Shown piece after piece: positions 15,471 to 24,387 of a DNA stretch of 34,461 nucleotides. The translations under genes and the position numbers were made by a program. Under the pieces are notes generated by a model. It did no database searches and was not told the DNA's origin. It saw nothing but the letters and a program-made list of their open reading frames with translations. Origin of the DNA: Phycicoccus avicenniae (lineage in GTDB: Bacteria > Actinomycetota > Actinomycetes > Actinomycetales > Dermatophilaceae); NCBI RefSeq assembly GCF_018139485.1, contig NZ_JAGSNF010000026.1, forward strand, positions 1 to 34,461, given 5' to 3'. Each line of letters opens with the position of its first letter. Within the stretch, counting starts at the first letter, position 1.

Positions 15471-18017
15471 GTGGGTGGCTACGACGCCGCGGCCGCCGCG
15501 CTCGACGCCGCCGTGGCGACGCTGGACGCCGTCCTCGAGGGTGCGGACGCGGACCACGAGGCGCGGTCGCTGCGGGCCCGGGTGCTCGTGACGCGCGCCT
15601 GGGCGGAGCTCGAGCTGCACGGCACCGCGGCCGCCCTCGACGTCCTCGCGACCGCACGGGCGGAGGCGGAGGAGCTCGGCGACGCCCTCGTCCTCGCGCT
15701 CACCTGGATCCAGGAGGGCCTCGTGCACGGGCGGGTCTGGGACTACCCGGCCTCCCTCGCCGCGCTGGACCGGGTCTCCGACGAGGAGGCGCTCGCCCCG
15801 GCGCAGCGCTGGGCCCTGCACCTCAACCGGGGCCAGGTGCTGCTCGGGCTCGGCCGGACCGACGAGGGCGTCGTCGCGACCCGGACGGCGCTCGACATCG
15901 CCGTGGACCACGGGCTCGTCGACCAGGAGTTCAAGGCCCGCCACAACCTCGCCCGGCTCGCGTGGGTCCTCGGCGACCTCCCGAGGGCGCTCGTCCTGCT
16001 CCGGGAGGTCGACGCGATGGACACGACGGTCTCGCGCGACCGCGCCCGGCTCGACTACGCCGAGGTCCTCACCGACGCCGGGCTCGTCGACGCCGCCCGC
16101 CGGGTCCTCGCCGACGCGCTCGTCGGGGCACGGGCCGACGGGCACCGGCTCGAGGAGGGGGAGATCAGCCTGCGCCTCGCGCGGTGCCACCTCATGCTCG
16201 GCGACCTCGACGCCGCCCGGTCCGACATCGACGACGCGGCCGAGGCCTACCGCTCCCGGCAGGCCGGTGGCCTCGTGCGGGACGCCGACCTGCTCCGTCT
16301 CACCGTCGACGTCGCCGCCGGCCGGGACCTCGCCGCCGCCGCCGAGGCGCTGGACCGGCTGCGGACGTCACACTCCGAGAACGCGCCCGCCCGTCGGGAC
16401 GCGGCCCGGCTCGAGGCCGAGGCGCGCGCCGTCCTCGGAGACCTCGACCGCGCCGAGGCCGTGCTCGACGGCGTGCCCGCCGTGGACGGGGAGCCGCTTT
16501 CGGCGCGCCTGCACGAGACGCTCGTCCGGGCCCGGGTCGACGACGGGCGACACCGCCCGGGAGCGGCCGCCGCCCGGCTCGCCCTCGGCAGCCGGCTGCT
16601 CGCCGGCCGGCAGTTCCAGACCTCGAGCCTCGAGGTGCGGGCGGCGCTGGCCCTGCACGCCCGCCGGCTCACCGCCTTCGACCTGGAGCGGGCCGTCCGG
16701 GGCGGCGACCCGTCGGACCTCCTCACGACCGTGGAGCGCTGGCGCGCGATCTCGCACCGGGTCGACCCGGTGACCGCCGCCGCGGACGCCGGCCTCACCG
16801 ACCTCACCCGCGAGCTGCGGCGGCTCCGACGGGTCGCCGAGGACGGCGGGCCCGACGCCGACGACGCGCCCGCCCGGACCGCCGCGCTGGAGGCGCGGAT
16901 CGCGGAACGGGAGTGGAGCCTGGAGGCCCGGCGCTCGGACGAGCCCGGCGCCGCACCCCTCGGGGAGGACGAGGCCCGCGACGTCGTCGCCGCGCGGGAC
17001 GTCACGGTGCTCGAGCTCGTCGAGGTCGGCGCCGAGGTCCTCGCCGTCGTCGTGACGGCGACCTCGGTCGCGACCCGCGGGGTGGGCCCCCTCGCCGACG
17101 TCCTGGCCCTCACGACCCGTCTGCGGCGGGACCTGCGCGCCCGGGCGGGTGTCGTACCGACCTCGCCGATGCGCGCGGTCCTCGACCGGGCGACGGCGTC
17201 GTCGCTGCGCGCCGTCGAGCAGGCCGTGGGGCCGTTGCCCGGGACGGGAAGGGTGGTCGTCGTCCCGTCGCGGTCGCTGTCCGCCGTGCCGTGGAACCTG
17301 CTCCCGGGGTGGCGCGGCCGCCCCGTGACCGTCTCCCCGAGCCTCACCCGGTGGGTGCGGGGCCCCGCCCGAGAGCTCACCAGGCCGGCGGACCCGGCTC
17401 CGGGGGTGCCCCCGCGGACGGCGCGGACGCGGGACGGGCGGGCGCGGAAGGCGCGGACGCTGACGGCGCTGCACGGACCGGGCCTGGCGCACACCCTCCC
17501 GGAGATCCGTGAGGTCCGTCGGGCGTGGGGGGCCGACGAGGCGACGGGCCCGGCGGGCCCGGCGGCGCCGGAGGACCCGGCGACGAGCGACGACGTCGTC
17601 GCCGCGCTCGCCTCGTCCCGCGTCGTCCACCTCGCGGCGCACGGGGTCCACGAACGGGACAACCCCCTCTTCTCGTCGGTGCGGATGGCGGACGGCCCGG
17701 TCTTCGCCCGCGAGTTCCCCCACCCGGTGACGGCGGAGCACGTCGCCCTCGCGGCCTGTGACGTCGGCCAGTTCTCGACCCGACCCGGGGACGAGCCCCT
17801 GGGTCTCGCGACGGCGTTGCTGGCGCTCGGGTCGACGAGCGTGCTCGCCGCGGTGGCACCCGTCGCCGACGACCGGGCGGCGGCCGGGATGGCGGACTAC
17901 CACCGGGCGCTCGCGGCCGGGGTCGACGCGGCCGAGGCGCTCGCCACGACGGTCGAGGCCCACCCGGAGACCGGAGCGTTCTGCCTCTACGGCTCGGACT
18001 GGTCCGCCGCGCGCTGA
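15471..18017 (+). CDS. TPR-CHAT protein (caspase-like protease), last gene of the operon
   Basis: This protein of at least 848 residues has an N-terminal all-helical array of tetratricopeptide-like repeats (about 1-400; for example LHLNRGQVLLGLGRTDEGVV and KARHNLARLAWVLGDLPRAL), a helical connector, and a C-terminal CHAT domain (about 540-848). The caspase-like dyad is complete: His724 in LAAHGVH and Cys763 in LAACDVGQ. CHAT proteases are cysteine peptidases switched on through their TPR arms. No signal peptide or membrane segment is visible, so it acts in the cytoplasm. GTG at 15471 has GGGAG six bases upstream. However, AGAGGAG (15396-15402) lies five bases before an in-frame ATC at 15408, and the 21 codons between encode a good first helix, so an ATC start is possible. 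No other in-frame ATG, GTG or TTG exists upstream. Confidence 0.9.
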   Translation: MGGYDAAAAALDAAVATLDAVLEGADADHEARSLRARVLVTRAWAELELHGTAAALDVLATARAEAEELGDALVLALTWIQEGLVHGRVWDYPASLAALDRVSDEEALAPAQRWALHLNRGQVLLGLGRTDEGVVATRTALDIAVDHGLVDQEFKARHNLARLAWVLGDLPRALVLLREVDAMDTTVSRDRARLDYAEVLTDAGLVDAARRVLADALVGARADGHRLEEGEISLRLARCHLMLGDLDAARSDIDDAAEAYRSRQAGGLVRDADLLRLTVDVAAGRDLAAAAEALDRLRTSHSENAPARRDAARLEAEARAVLGDLDRAEAVLDGVPAVDGEPLSARLHETLVRARVDDGRHRPGAAAARLALGSRLLAGRQFQTSSLEVRAALALHARRLTAFDLERAVRGGDPSDLLTTVERWRAISHRVDPVTAAADAGLTDLTRELRRLRRVAEDGGPDADDAPARTAALEARIAEREWSLEARRSDEPGAAPLGEDEARDVVAARDVTVLELVEVGAEVLAVVVTATSVATRGVGPLADVLALTTRLRRDLRARAGVVPTSPMRAVLDRATASSLRAVEQAVGPLPGTGRVVVVPSRSLSAVPWNLLPGWRGRPVTVSPSLTRWVRGPARELTRPADPAPGVPPRTARTRDGRARKARTLTALHGPGLAHTLPEIREVRRAWGADEATGPAGPAAPEDPATSDDVVAALASSRVVHLAAHGVHERDNPLFSSVRMADGPVFAREFPHPVTAEHVALAACDVGQFSTRPGDEPLGLATALLALGSTSVLAAVAPVADDRAAAGMADYHRALAAGVDAAEALATTVEAHPETGAFCLYGSDWSAAR

Positions 18018-18066
18018 CACCGGACGGAGGACGTTCCCCCACGGATGACCGCCCCCGGACACGCCG

Positions 18067-18102
18067 GAGGCGGCCGCCCCGGGGTCCGGGGGCGGCCGCC
18101 TC
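18067..18102. terminator. Bidirectional terminator between CHAT operon and cysE
   Basis: A 14-bp perfect stem (18067-18080 with 18089-18102) with an 8-nt loop lies between the convergent stop codons of the CHAT and cysE genes. Confidence 0.75.
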
Positions 18103-18110
18103 TCGCGGCG

Positions 18111-18707
18111 TCAGATGAAGATCGCCGGTTCTGAGTAGAGCGCGTCGTACGGGTCCTCACCGGGCAGGTCGGGGAAGCGCACGGTCGCCGGGATGCCGGT
18201 GGCGACGGCACCCGCCGGGACGCCCTTGACGACGACCGAGTTGGCGCCGATCTGGGCGTTCGCGCCGATCTCGATGTCCCCGAGGACCCGGGCGCCGGCG
18301 CCGACGACCACCCCGTCGTGCAGTGTCGGGTGCCGCTTGACACCCCGCTGCATCGACCGGCCACCGAGGGTGACCGCGTGGTAGAGCATGACGTCGTCGC
18401 CGACGACCGCGGTGGCGCCGATGACGACGCCCATCCCGTGGTCGATGAAGAACCGTCGGCCGATGCGTGCGCCCGGGTGGATCTCCACCCCGGTCGCGGC
18501 CCGGGCCGCCGTCGACAGCAGCCGCGCCGCGGGGCGGGTCAGCGGACCCTTCTTCCACAGCCGGTGCGCCGCCCGGTGGGCCCAGATCGCGTGCAGCCCC
18601 GGGGAGTTGAGGAGGACGTCGACCCGCGACTCGGCCGCGGGGTCACGCCCCATCGCGGCGTCGAGGTCCTCACGGACGGTCCTCCGCGCGCGCTCGATGA
18701 ACGACAT
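18111..18707 (-). CDS. cysE: Serine O-acetyltransferase
   Basis: This 198-residue enzyme transfers acetyl from acetyl-CoA to L-serine, giving O-acetylserine for cysteine synthesis. The N-terminal helical part ([19 protein letters not shown]) is followed by a left-handed beta helix of hexapeptide repeats ([55 protein letters not shown]). The active-site [12 protein letters not shown] and HAVTLGG segments are intact. It is the short form common in Gram-positive bacteria. The ATG at 18707 lies only two bases after the cysK stop, so both enzymes come from one transcript. Serine acetyltransferase and cysteine synthase often assemble in one complex, and the C-terminal Ile (AIFI) fits the tail that docks in the CysK active site. 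Confidence 0.95.
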   Translation of the reverse strand: MSFIERARRTVREDLDAAMGRDPAAESRVDVLLNSPGLHAIWAHRAAHRLWKKGPLTRPAARLLSTAARAATGVEIHPGARIGRRFFIDHGMGVVIGATAVVGDDVMLYHAVTLGGRSMQRGVKRHPTLHDGVVVGAGARVLGDIEIGANAQIGANSVVVKGVPAGAVATGIPATVRFPDLPGEDPYDALYSEPAIFI

Positions 18708-18709
18708 GG

Positions 18710-19639
18710 TCAGTCGACGAGGCCCTCGAAGAGGATCGTCGACAGGTAGCGCTCACCGAAGCTCGGGATGATGACGACGATCGTCTTGCCGGCGTTCTCC
18801 GGACGGGACGCGACCTGGTTCGCGGCGGCGAGCGCCGACCCGGAGGAGATGCCGACGAGCAGGCCCTCCTGGGTCGCGGCCTTGCGGGCCCACTCGACCG
18901 AGGTGGCGGCGTCGACGTCGATGACCTCGTCGTAGACCTCGGTGTTGAGGATGTCCGGGACGAAGTTGGCGCCGATGCCCTGGATCTTGTGCGGGCCGGG
19001 CTGGCCGCCGTTGAGGATCGGGGACTCCTCGGGCTCGACGGCGACGATCTTCACCTCGGGCTTGCGCTCCTTGAGGACCTCGCCGACGCCGGTGATCGTG
19101 CCGCCGGTGCCGATGCCCGCGACGACGATGTCGACCTGGCCGTCGGTGTCCTTCCAGATCTCCTCGGCCGTCGTCCGCCGGTGGACCTCCGGGTTCGCGG
19201 CGTTGGCGAACTGGCGGGCGAGGACGGCGCCCTCGCGCTCGCCGACGATCTCGTCGGCCTTGGCGACCGCGCCCTTCATGCCCTGCGACGGGTCGGTGAG
19301 GACGAGCTCGGCGCCGTAGGCCCGCAGCAGGGCGCGGCGCTCCTTGCTCATCGACTCGGGCATCGCGAGGACGACGTCGTAGCCGCGGGCGGCGCCGACC
19401 ATCGCGAGCGCGATGCCGGTGTTCCCGGAGGTGGCCTCGACGATCGTGCCGCCGGGCTTCAGCTCGCCGGAGGCCTCGGCGGCGTCGATGATCGCGACGC
19501 CGATGCGGTCCTTCACCGAGCTGGCGGGGTTGTAGAACTCGAGCTTGGCCGCCACGGTGGCGTCGCCGCCGATGATCCGGTTGAGCCGCACGAGCGGGGT
19601 GTTGCCGACGGCCTGCGTCACGTCGTCGAGGATGGGCAT
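18710..19639 (-). CDS. cysK: Cysteine synthase A (O-acetylserine sulfhydrylase)
   Basis: This 309-residue PLP enzyme combines O-acetylserine with sulfide to give cysteine. The PLP lysine is Lys43 in [11 protein letters not shown]. The SGNTG loop that binds substrate (in [13 protein letters not shown]), the [10 protein letters not shown] phosphate cradle and the PLP-pyridine serine region ([10 protein letters not shown]) are all present. Length is standard. The ATG at 19639 has AAAGG about ten bases upstream. It leads a two-gene operon with cysE. Two CGTTAT repeats 22 bp apart (19729-19756) lie about 90-120 bp upstream and may be a regulator site. Confidence 0.97.
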   Translation of the reverse strand: MPILDDVTQAVGNTPLVRLNRIIGGDATVAAKLEFYNPASSVKDRIGVAIIDAAEASGELKPGGTIVEATSGNTGIALAMVGAARGYDVVLAMPESMSKERRALLRAYGAELVLTDPSQGMKGAVAKADEIVGEREGAVLARQFANAANPEVHRRTTAEEIWKDTDGQVDIVVAGIGTGGTITGVGEVLKERKPEVKIVAVEPEESPILNGGQPGPHKIQGIGANFVPDILNTEVYDEVIDVDAATSVEWARKAATQEGLLVGISSGSALAAANQVASRPENAGKTIVVIIPSFGERYLSTILFEGLVD

Positions 19640-19728
19640 CCTGGTCGCCTTTCGGTCGGGGTGCACCGGCCACCCGGGCGGGGCGACGGCGCGCTGCATC
19701 GGTGGTGCTGCCGGGGGAACCCCGGACG

Positions 19729-19756
19729 CGTTATGGCTATTCCAACAGACCGTTAT
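19729..19756 (-). promoter_or_regulatory. Paired ATAACG motifs upstream of cysK (candidate operator)
   Basis: Minus-strand ATAACG occurs at 19729-19734 and 19751-19756, exactly 22 bp apart, flanking TTGGAATAG. This AT-richer patch in an otherwise GC-rich region probably contains the cysK promoter. The binding factor is unknown. Confidence 0.35.
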
Positions 19757-19786
19757 CCGCGCGACAACGGCGTCTCGCACCCCGGC

Positions 19787-19900
19787 GACGTCGCTGGGTC
19801 GTCGCGACGTCGCCGGGTCGGCGCGATGACGCCGGGTCGTCGCGGCGTCGCCGGGTCGGCGCGATGTCGCCGGCTCGGTGCGACCCCGTCCGCTCGGTGG
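19787..19900. repeat. Five to six imperfect 19-bp tandem repeats between cysK and the Fe-S oxidoreductase
   Basis: Units of 19 bp start at 19787, 19806, 19825, 19844 and 19863, with consensus close to GRYGTCGCCGGGTCGKCGC. A sixth degenerate unit starts at 19882. The array sits in the divergent intergenic region (19640-20047), otherwise empty of genes. It is not CRISPR-like because there are no spacers. Confidence 0.85.
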
Positions 19901-20034
19901 GCCATGGGGCACCGACCGGGTGGTGACGTGGCGAGCAGGCGAGCGGGCACCGAGATAGCGAGGTCGCACCGAGTCCGCGGGACGGCCCGGTGCGAATGCG
20001 GTCACAGCACCGGTGAGCGCTTGCTTACCGCGGG

Positions 20035-20040
20035 TACGCT
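20035..20040 (+). promoter_or_regulatory. Candidate -10 element for a leaderless Fe-S oxidoreductase mRNA
   Basis: TACGCT ends seven bases before the ATG at 20048 and there is no ribosome-binding site. Transcription would begin at or one base before the start codon. Confidence 0.4.
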
Positions 20041-20047
20041 GGCGCGC

Positions 20048-23000
20048 ATGCTCGGCTCCTCCGCACTGCCCCTGGCCAGCGACATCCCGTTCTCCGACTT
20101 CGGGGGCACGACGCCGCTCCAGGTCGTCGCGACCACTGTGTCGCTCCTCGTCATGGTCGTCGCCGTCGCCCTCTTCGCGCGACAGATCGCCCGCTTCGTC
20201 GCCCAGTACCGGCTGGGGCAGCCGGACGCCGGCCGCACGAACGACCCGGGCTCGCGCACCTGGGTGCTCGCGAAGGAGTTCCTCGGCCACACCCGGATGA
20301 GCCGGCTGCCGGTCGTCGCCGTCGCGCACTGGGTGACGGCGCTCGCCTTCATCATCCTGTTCTCGACGCTCGTCACGGCCTTCCTCCAGCTCTTCCGCCC
20401 CGACGCGGTGCTCCCGGTCATCGGCGGCTTCCCGCCGTTCGAGTGGCTCGTCGAGCTCTTCGCCTGGGCCGGTCTCGTCGGGATCGTCGTCCTCATGGCG
20501 ATCCGCCAGAAGGAGCACCCGCGACGCTCCCGTGGCGAGGGCGGGCGGTTCTCACGGTTCTACGGGTCGACGTTCTGGCAGGCGTACTACGTCGAGCTGA
20601 CGATCCTCGGCGTGACGGTCTGCATCCTCCTGCTCCGCGGGCTCGAGGCGGCGATGGCGCAGCGGGCCGAGCCCGGCGAGTCGCTCGCCGTGCACTTCCC
20701 GCTCACCGGCTTCATGGCCGGCTGGTGGGAGGGTGCGTCCCTGCCGACCATCGCGTCGGTCGTCTACCTCGTCGCGACGGTGAAGATCCTCATCTCGTTC
20801 GCCTGGATGATCACGATCTCCCTCCAGCCGACGATGGGCGTCGCGTGGCACCGCTTCCTCGCCTTCCCCAACATATGGTTCAAGCGCGAGGCCGACGGGC
20901 GCACCGCCCTCGGCGCGGCCAAGCCGATGACGGTCGGCGGCAAGCCGTTCGACCTCGACGCGATGGAGGACATGGAGGAGGGCGACTCGCTCGGCGTAGG
21001 GCAGGTCGAGGACTTCACGTGGAAGGGCCTCCTCGACTTCTCGACGTGCACCGAGTGCGGCCGTTGCCAGAGCCAGTGCCCGGCGTGGAACACCGAGAAG
21101 CCGCTGTCGCCGAAGCTGCTCATGCTCGCCCTGCGCGACCACGCCGACGCGAAGGCGCCGTACCTGCGTGCCCTGCAGGACGAGGGCGGCGACCCCGAGA
21201 AGGCGATGGCGTCGGTCACCTCGGCCGCGCAGACCGTCCCCACCGACGGCGTGGAGCCCGCCGCCGCGGTCGACGTCGTCGACTGGTCGCAGATGGCGCT
21301 CGTCGGCGACACCGGCTACGACCCGGCCGCCCCCCTCACCGCCTACAACCCGCACGGCCCGGACGCCGTCATCGACAAGGACGTCCTGTGGTCGTGCACG
21401 ACGTGCGGCGCGTGCGTCGAGCAGTGCCCCGTCGACATCGAGCACGTCGACCACATCGTCGACATGCGCCGGTACGCCACGCTCATCGAGTCGGCCTTCC
21501 CGAACGAGCTCGGCGGACTGTTCAAGAACATGGAGTCCAAGGGCAACCCGTGGGGCATGGGCGCCCGGGCCCGGCTCGACTGGGCGAAGGACCTGCCGTT
21601 CGACGTCAAGGTGCTCGGCCAGGACGTCCAGCAGGCCTCGGACGTCGAGTGGCTCTTCTGGGTCGGCTGCGCCGGCGCCTACGAGGACCGGGCGAAGAAG
21701 ACGACCCGCGCCGTCGCGGAGCTGCTCGACGCCGCCGGGGTGTCCTTCGCGGTCCTCGGCGACGGCGAGACGTGCACCGGCGACTCGGCGCGACGTGCGG
21801 GGAACGAGCTGCTCTTCCAGACTCTCGCGCAGCAGAACGTCGAGACCTTCGGGGAGTTCGGCGTCACCCGCATCGTCGTCACGTGCGCGCACTGCTTCAA
21901 CACGATCAAGAACGAGTACCCGCAGCTCGGCGGGCAGTACGAGGTCGTCCACCACACCCAGCTGCTCAACCGGCTCGTCCGGGAGAAGAAGCTGACGCCC
22001 GTGGCGCTGCCGGCCGACGTCCCGGGACCGTCGTCGGCGAAGAACGTCGCCTCGACCGGTCCGTCGGTGACCTACCACGACCCGTGCTACCTCGGCCGGC
22101 ACAACGGGGTGTACGCCCCGCCGCGCGAGCTCATCGGCGCCCTGCCCGGGGTCGAGATGCGCGAGATGCCGCGCTCGAAGGAGACCTCGTTCTGCTGCGG
22201 CGCCGGCGGCGCCCGCATGTGGATGGAGGAGAAACTCGGGACCCGGATCAACACGAACCGCACCGACGAGGCGATCGCGACGGGGGCCGAGCGGATCGCC
22301 ATCGGCTGCCCGTTCTGCCGCGTCATGATGTCCGACGGTCTCACCGCGAAGCAGGGCGAGGGCGTCGCCGAGGAGGTCGAGGTCGTCGACGTCGCGCAGA
22401 TGCTCCTCGCCGCCGTCCGTCGCTCCGACGACGGCGACGAGGCCCCGGCCGGAAGTGCTCCGGCCGCTCCCGCAGAGCCGTCGGACGAGCGGCCCGAGGA
22501 GACCGCCGGCGCGAAGGCTGCCGCGGCCGACGCCACCGCGACGACCGCCGCCCCCGAGCGCACGGAGGAGGCGCCCACGGAGGAGTCACCCGCCGACGAG
22601 TCGCCGGCCGACGAGGCTCCGGCCGACGAGGCTGCCGGCTCGGACATCTCGGACGACGGCGACGACGCCGACCCGTGGGACGAGCCGACAAGCGCCGCGA
22701 CCACCCCGGCAGCCCCCGCGACGACCGAGCCCACCGCGCCGGGCGACGCGAGCGACGACCCGTGGGACGAGCCGAGCACCGCCACCACGACGACGGACCC
22801 GCGCGAGGTGGAGGAGGAGCCGTCCGGCGACGACCCCGACCCCTGGGACGAGCCCGCCGCGACGGCGGACCCCGAGCCCGGCCGTTCGCAGGGCGAGCCC
22901 GGCCCGGAGAAGGCCAGGGAGGACGCCGCGGCGGCGACCGACGACGTCGACCCCTGGGACGAGCCCACCGACGCCGCGGCACCGGTCGCCGACCCGGAGC

Positions 23001-24097
23001 CCGCGACCGAGCCGACGGACGACGGGCCCACCGACGCCACGTCCGCAGCCGCGGAGGCCGAGGACGACGAGCCGTCCGCGACGGCGACGCCCACACCCGC
23101 AGCCGACGACGACGTCGACCCGTGGGACGAGCCCACCGGGTCCGCAGCCCCCGCGGACCCGGAGCCTGCGACCGAGCCGACGGACGACGGGCCCACCGAC
23201 ACCACGTCCGCAGCCGCGGAGGCCGAGGACGACGAGCCGTCCGCGACGGCGACGCCCACACCCGCAGCCGACGACGACGTCGACCCGTGGGACGAGCCCA
23301 CCGGGTCCGCAGCCGCGTCGAGCACCGGTCCGGCGTCGAGCGCCGACGAGGAGCCGGTCACGGACGCCGCCCCCGAGCCCACCGCGTCCGGTGACACGTC
23401 ACTGCTCGACGAGCCGGACCCGTGGGACGAGCCTGCCGACGCCTCTGCTCCCTCCACGACGGAGGCCACGTCGACCGAGGAGGCACCCACGCCTGAGGCC
23501 GATGTCGAGCAGGCCCCCAGCCAGGAAGCCGCCACGACCGAGCAGGAGACGACCGAGCAGGAGGCGGCCGAACCCGCTGCGGCCGAGGTGGGCGTACAGG
23601 AGCCGGCCGCCGAGACCTCGACACCGGCCCCTGCAGCGACCTCGGCCGACGGGTTCGGCGGCGACGCGTCGCTCGTCGACGAGCCCGACCCCTGGGACGA
23701 GCCGGCCGACGCCGCGTCGGCGACGAGCGCCAATGCCTCGGAGCCCTCGGCACCGGAGTCCTCCGCGGACGACACCACCGACGACGCGCCGGTCGACGCC
23801 GCCTCGGGAGCGGACGACGCCGGCGACGGCGCATCCCGCTCCGACGACGCGGAGGGCACCGCGCCCTCCACCGTCGAGGCCGGCGGGACCACGGACGCCA
23901 TCGACACCGAGACGGAGTCGGAGCCCGAGCCCACCGAGCCAGAGCCCACCGAGCCAGAGCTCGCCGAGCCCGAGCCCGCCGAGCCCGAGCCCACCGAGGC
24001 CGGGACGAAGAAGGACCGACCCACGGCGGCTCCGACCGCGTCGGACGAGTTCGGTGGCGACGCGTCGCTCATCGACGAGCCGGACCCCTGGGACTGA
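20048..24097 (+). CDS. etfD: Membrane (Fe-S) oxidoreductase, EtfD-like, with long acidic DPWDEP-repeat tail
   Basis: This 1349-residue protein has five membrane helices (about 24-44, 89-113, 134-151, 179-197, 235-258; NarI-like, with histidines that could bind haem b). Two 4Fe-4S motifs follow (Cys334/337/340/344 in [12 protein letters not shown]; Cys450/453/456/460 in [12 protein letters not shown]). Two cysteine-rich CCG domains come next ([10 protein letters not shown]...[16 protein letters not shown]...FCCGAGG). The core (1 to about 793) resembles mycobacterial EtfD, which takes electrons from electron-transfer flavoprotein during fatty-acid oxidation and passes them to quinone. Residues about 794-1349 are an additional acidic Ala/Glu/Asp/Thr/Pro-rich, probably disordered tail with nine DPWD(EP) motifs, the last at the C-terminus. 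Motif copies use different synonymous codons, so the tail is genuinely coding. The ATG at 20048 fits a leaderless start. The core assignment is good; tail function is unknown. Confidence 0.88.
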   Translation: MLGSSALPLASDIPFSDFGGTTPLQVVATTVSLLVMVVAVALFARQIARFVAQYRLGQPDAGRTNDPGSRTWVLAKEFLGHTRMSRLPVVAVAHWVTALAFIILFSTLVTAFLQLFRPDAVLPVIGGFPPFEWLVELFAWAGLVGIVVLMAIRQKEHPRRSRGEGGRFSRFYGSTFWQAYYVELTILGVTVCILLLRGLEAAMAQRAEPGESLAVHFPLTGFMAGWWEGASLPTIASVVYLVATVKILISFAWMITISLQPTMGVAWHRFLAFPNIWFKREADGRTALGAAKPMTVGGKPFDLDAMEDMEEGDSLGVGQVEDFTWKGLLDFSTCTECGRCQSQCPAWNTEKPLSPKLLMLALRDHADAKAPYLRALQDEGGDPEKAMASVTSAAQTVPTDGVEPAAAVDVVDWSQMALVGDTGYDPAAPLTAYNPHGPDAVIDKDVLWSCTTCGACVEQCPVDIEHVDHIVDMRRYATLIESAFPNELGGLFKNMESKGNPWGMGARARLDWAKDLPFDVKVLGQDVQQASDVEWLFWVGCAGAYEDRAKKTTRAVAELLDAAGVSFAVLGDGETCTGDSARRAGNELLFQTLAQQNVETFGEFGVTRIVVTCAHCFNTIKNEYPQLGGQYEVVHHTQLLNRLVREKKLTPVALPADVPGPSSAKNVASTGPSVTYHDPCYLGRHNGVYAPPRELIGALPGVEMREMPRSKETSFCCGAGGARMWMEEKLGTRINTNRTDEAIATGAERIAIGCPFCRVMMSDGLTAKQGEGVAEEVEVVDVAQMLLAAVRRSDDGDEAPAGSAPAAPAEPSDERPEETAGAKAAAADATATTAAPERTEEAPTEESPADESPADEAPADEAAGSDISDDGDDADPWDEPTSAATTPAAPATTEPTAPGDASDDPWDEPSTATTTTDPREVEEEPSGDDPDPWDEPAATADPEPGRSQGEPGPEKAREDAAAATDDVDPWDEPTDAAAPVADPEPATEPTDDGPTDATSAAAEAEDDEPSATATPTPAADDDVDPWDEPTGSAAPADPEPATEPTDDGPTDTTSAAAEAEDDEPSATATPTPAADDDVDPWDEPTGSAAASSTGPASSADEEPVTDAAPEPTASGDTSLLDEPDPWDEPADASAPSTTEATSTEEAPTPEADVEQAPSQEAATTEQETTEQEAAEPAAAEVGVQEPAAETSTPAPAATSADGFGGDASLVDEPDPWDEPADAASATSANASEPSAPESSADDTTDDAPVDAASGADDAGDGASRSDDAEGTAPSTVEAGGTTDAIDTETESEPEPTEPEPTEPELAEPEPAEPEPTEAGTKKDRPTAAPTASDEFGGDASLIDEPDPWD
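22991..23314 (+). repeat. Recent 165-bp tandem duplication inside the acidic tail
   Basis: Positions 22991-23149 and 23156-23314 (159 bp, offset 165 bp or 55 codons) differ at only two bases that I can find. Each copy carries one DVDPWDEP motif. The frame is preserved. Confidence 0.9.
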
Positions 24098-24264
24098 CCG
24101 ACCCGACGACCTCCACGGGAGCATCCACCCCGCTCCGACGTGGTCGATCCTCCCCGGGACGGCGCCGATGCACTGCGCGACCCGCGGGGCGGCGAACCGG
24201 TGCCATGACTCCGGTTCGGCGCCCCGAGGACGGCTCGTCACCTCGGCCCCGTTCGAGGCAAGGG
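24098..24264. other. Non-coding gap between two convergent genes
   Basis: Nothing recognisable lies here apart from the short distance to the terminator at 24265-24311. From that terminator to the next stop (24388) there is also no gene. Confidence 0.5.
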
Positions 24265-24311
24265 AAAGGGCGGCCACACACGACATCGGATGTCTTGTGT
24301 GGCCGCCCTTT
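24265..24311. terminator. Strong bidirectional intrinsic terminator
   Basis: A 16-bp perfect stem (24265-24280 with 24296-24311) is followed by one mismatch and a 5-bp inner stem (24282-24286 with 24290-24294) with a CGG loop. The plus side ends in TTTT and the minus side also has a short T-run, so it can stop both the oxidoreductase and the osmoprotectant transporter transcripts. Confidence 0.85.
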
Positions 24312-24387
24312 TCGGGGTCACCCCGAAATGTGGAGGCCGGTGGGGCCGGTGGGACGAGCGGGTCGCCCCGCGCCGGCCCCGCCCGGG

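Noticed and set aside
19787-19900. CRISPR-like array
   Set aside because: Units are directly adjacent without unique spacers, and no cas genes are present.
18989-20047. Upstream extension of the Fe-S oxidoreductase frame
   Set aside because: It is antisense to cysK and runs through the 19-bp repeats; the membrane core begins naturally at ATG 20048.
22087-24072. Ser/Gly/Val-rich minus-strand frame of 661 codons opposite the acidic tail
   Set aside because: It mirrors the repeats of the plus-strand gene and has no start signals or domains; the plus frame continues uninterrupted from the redox core.
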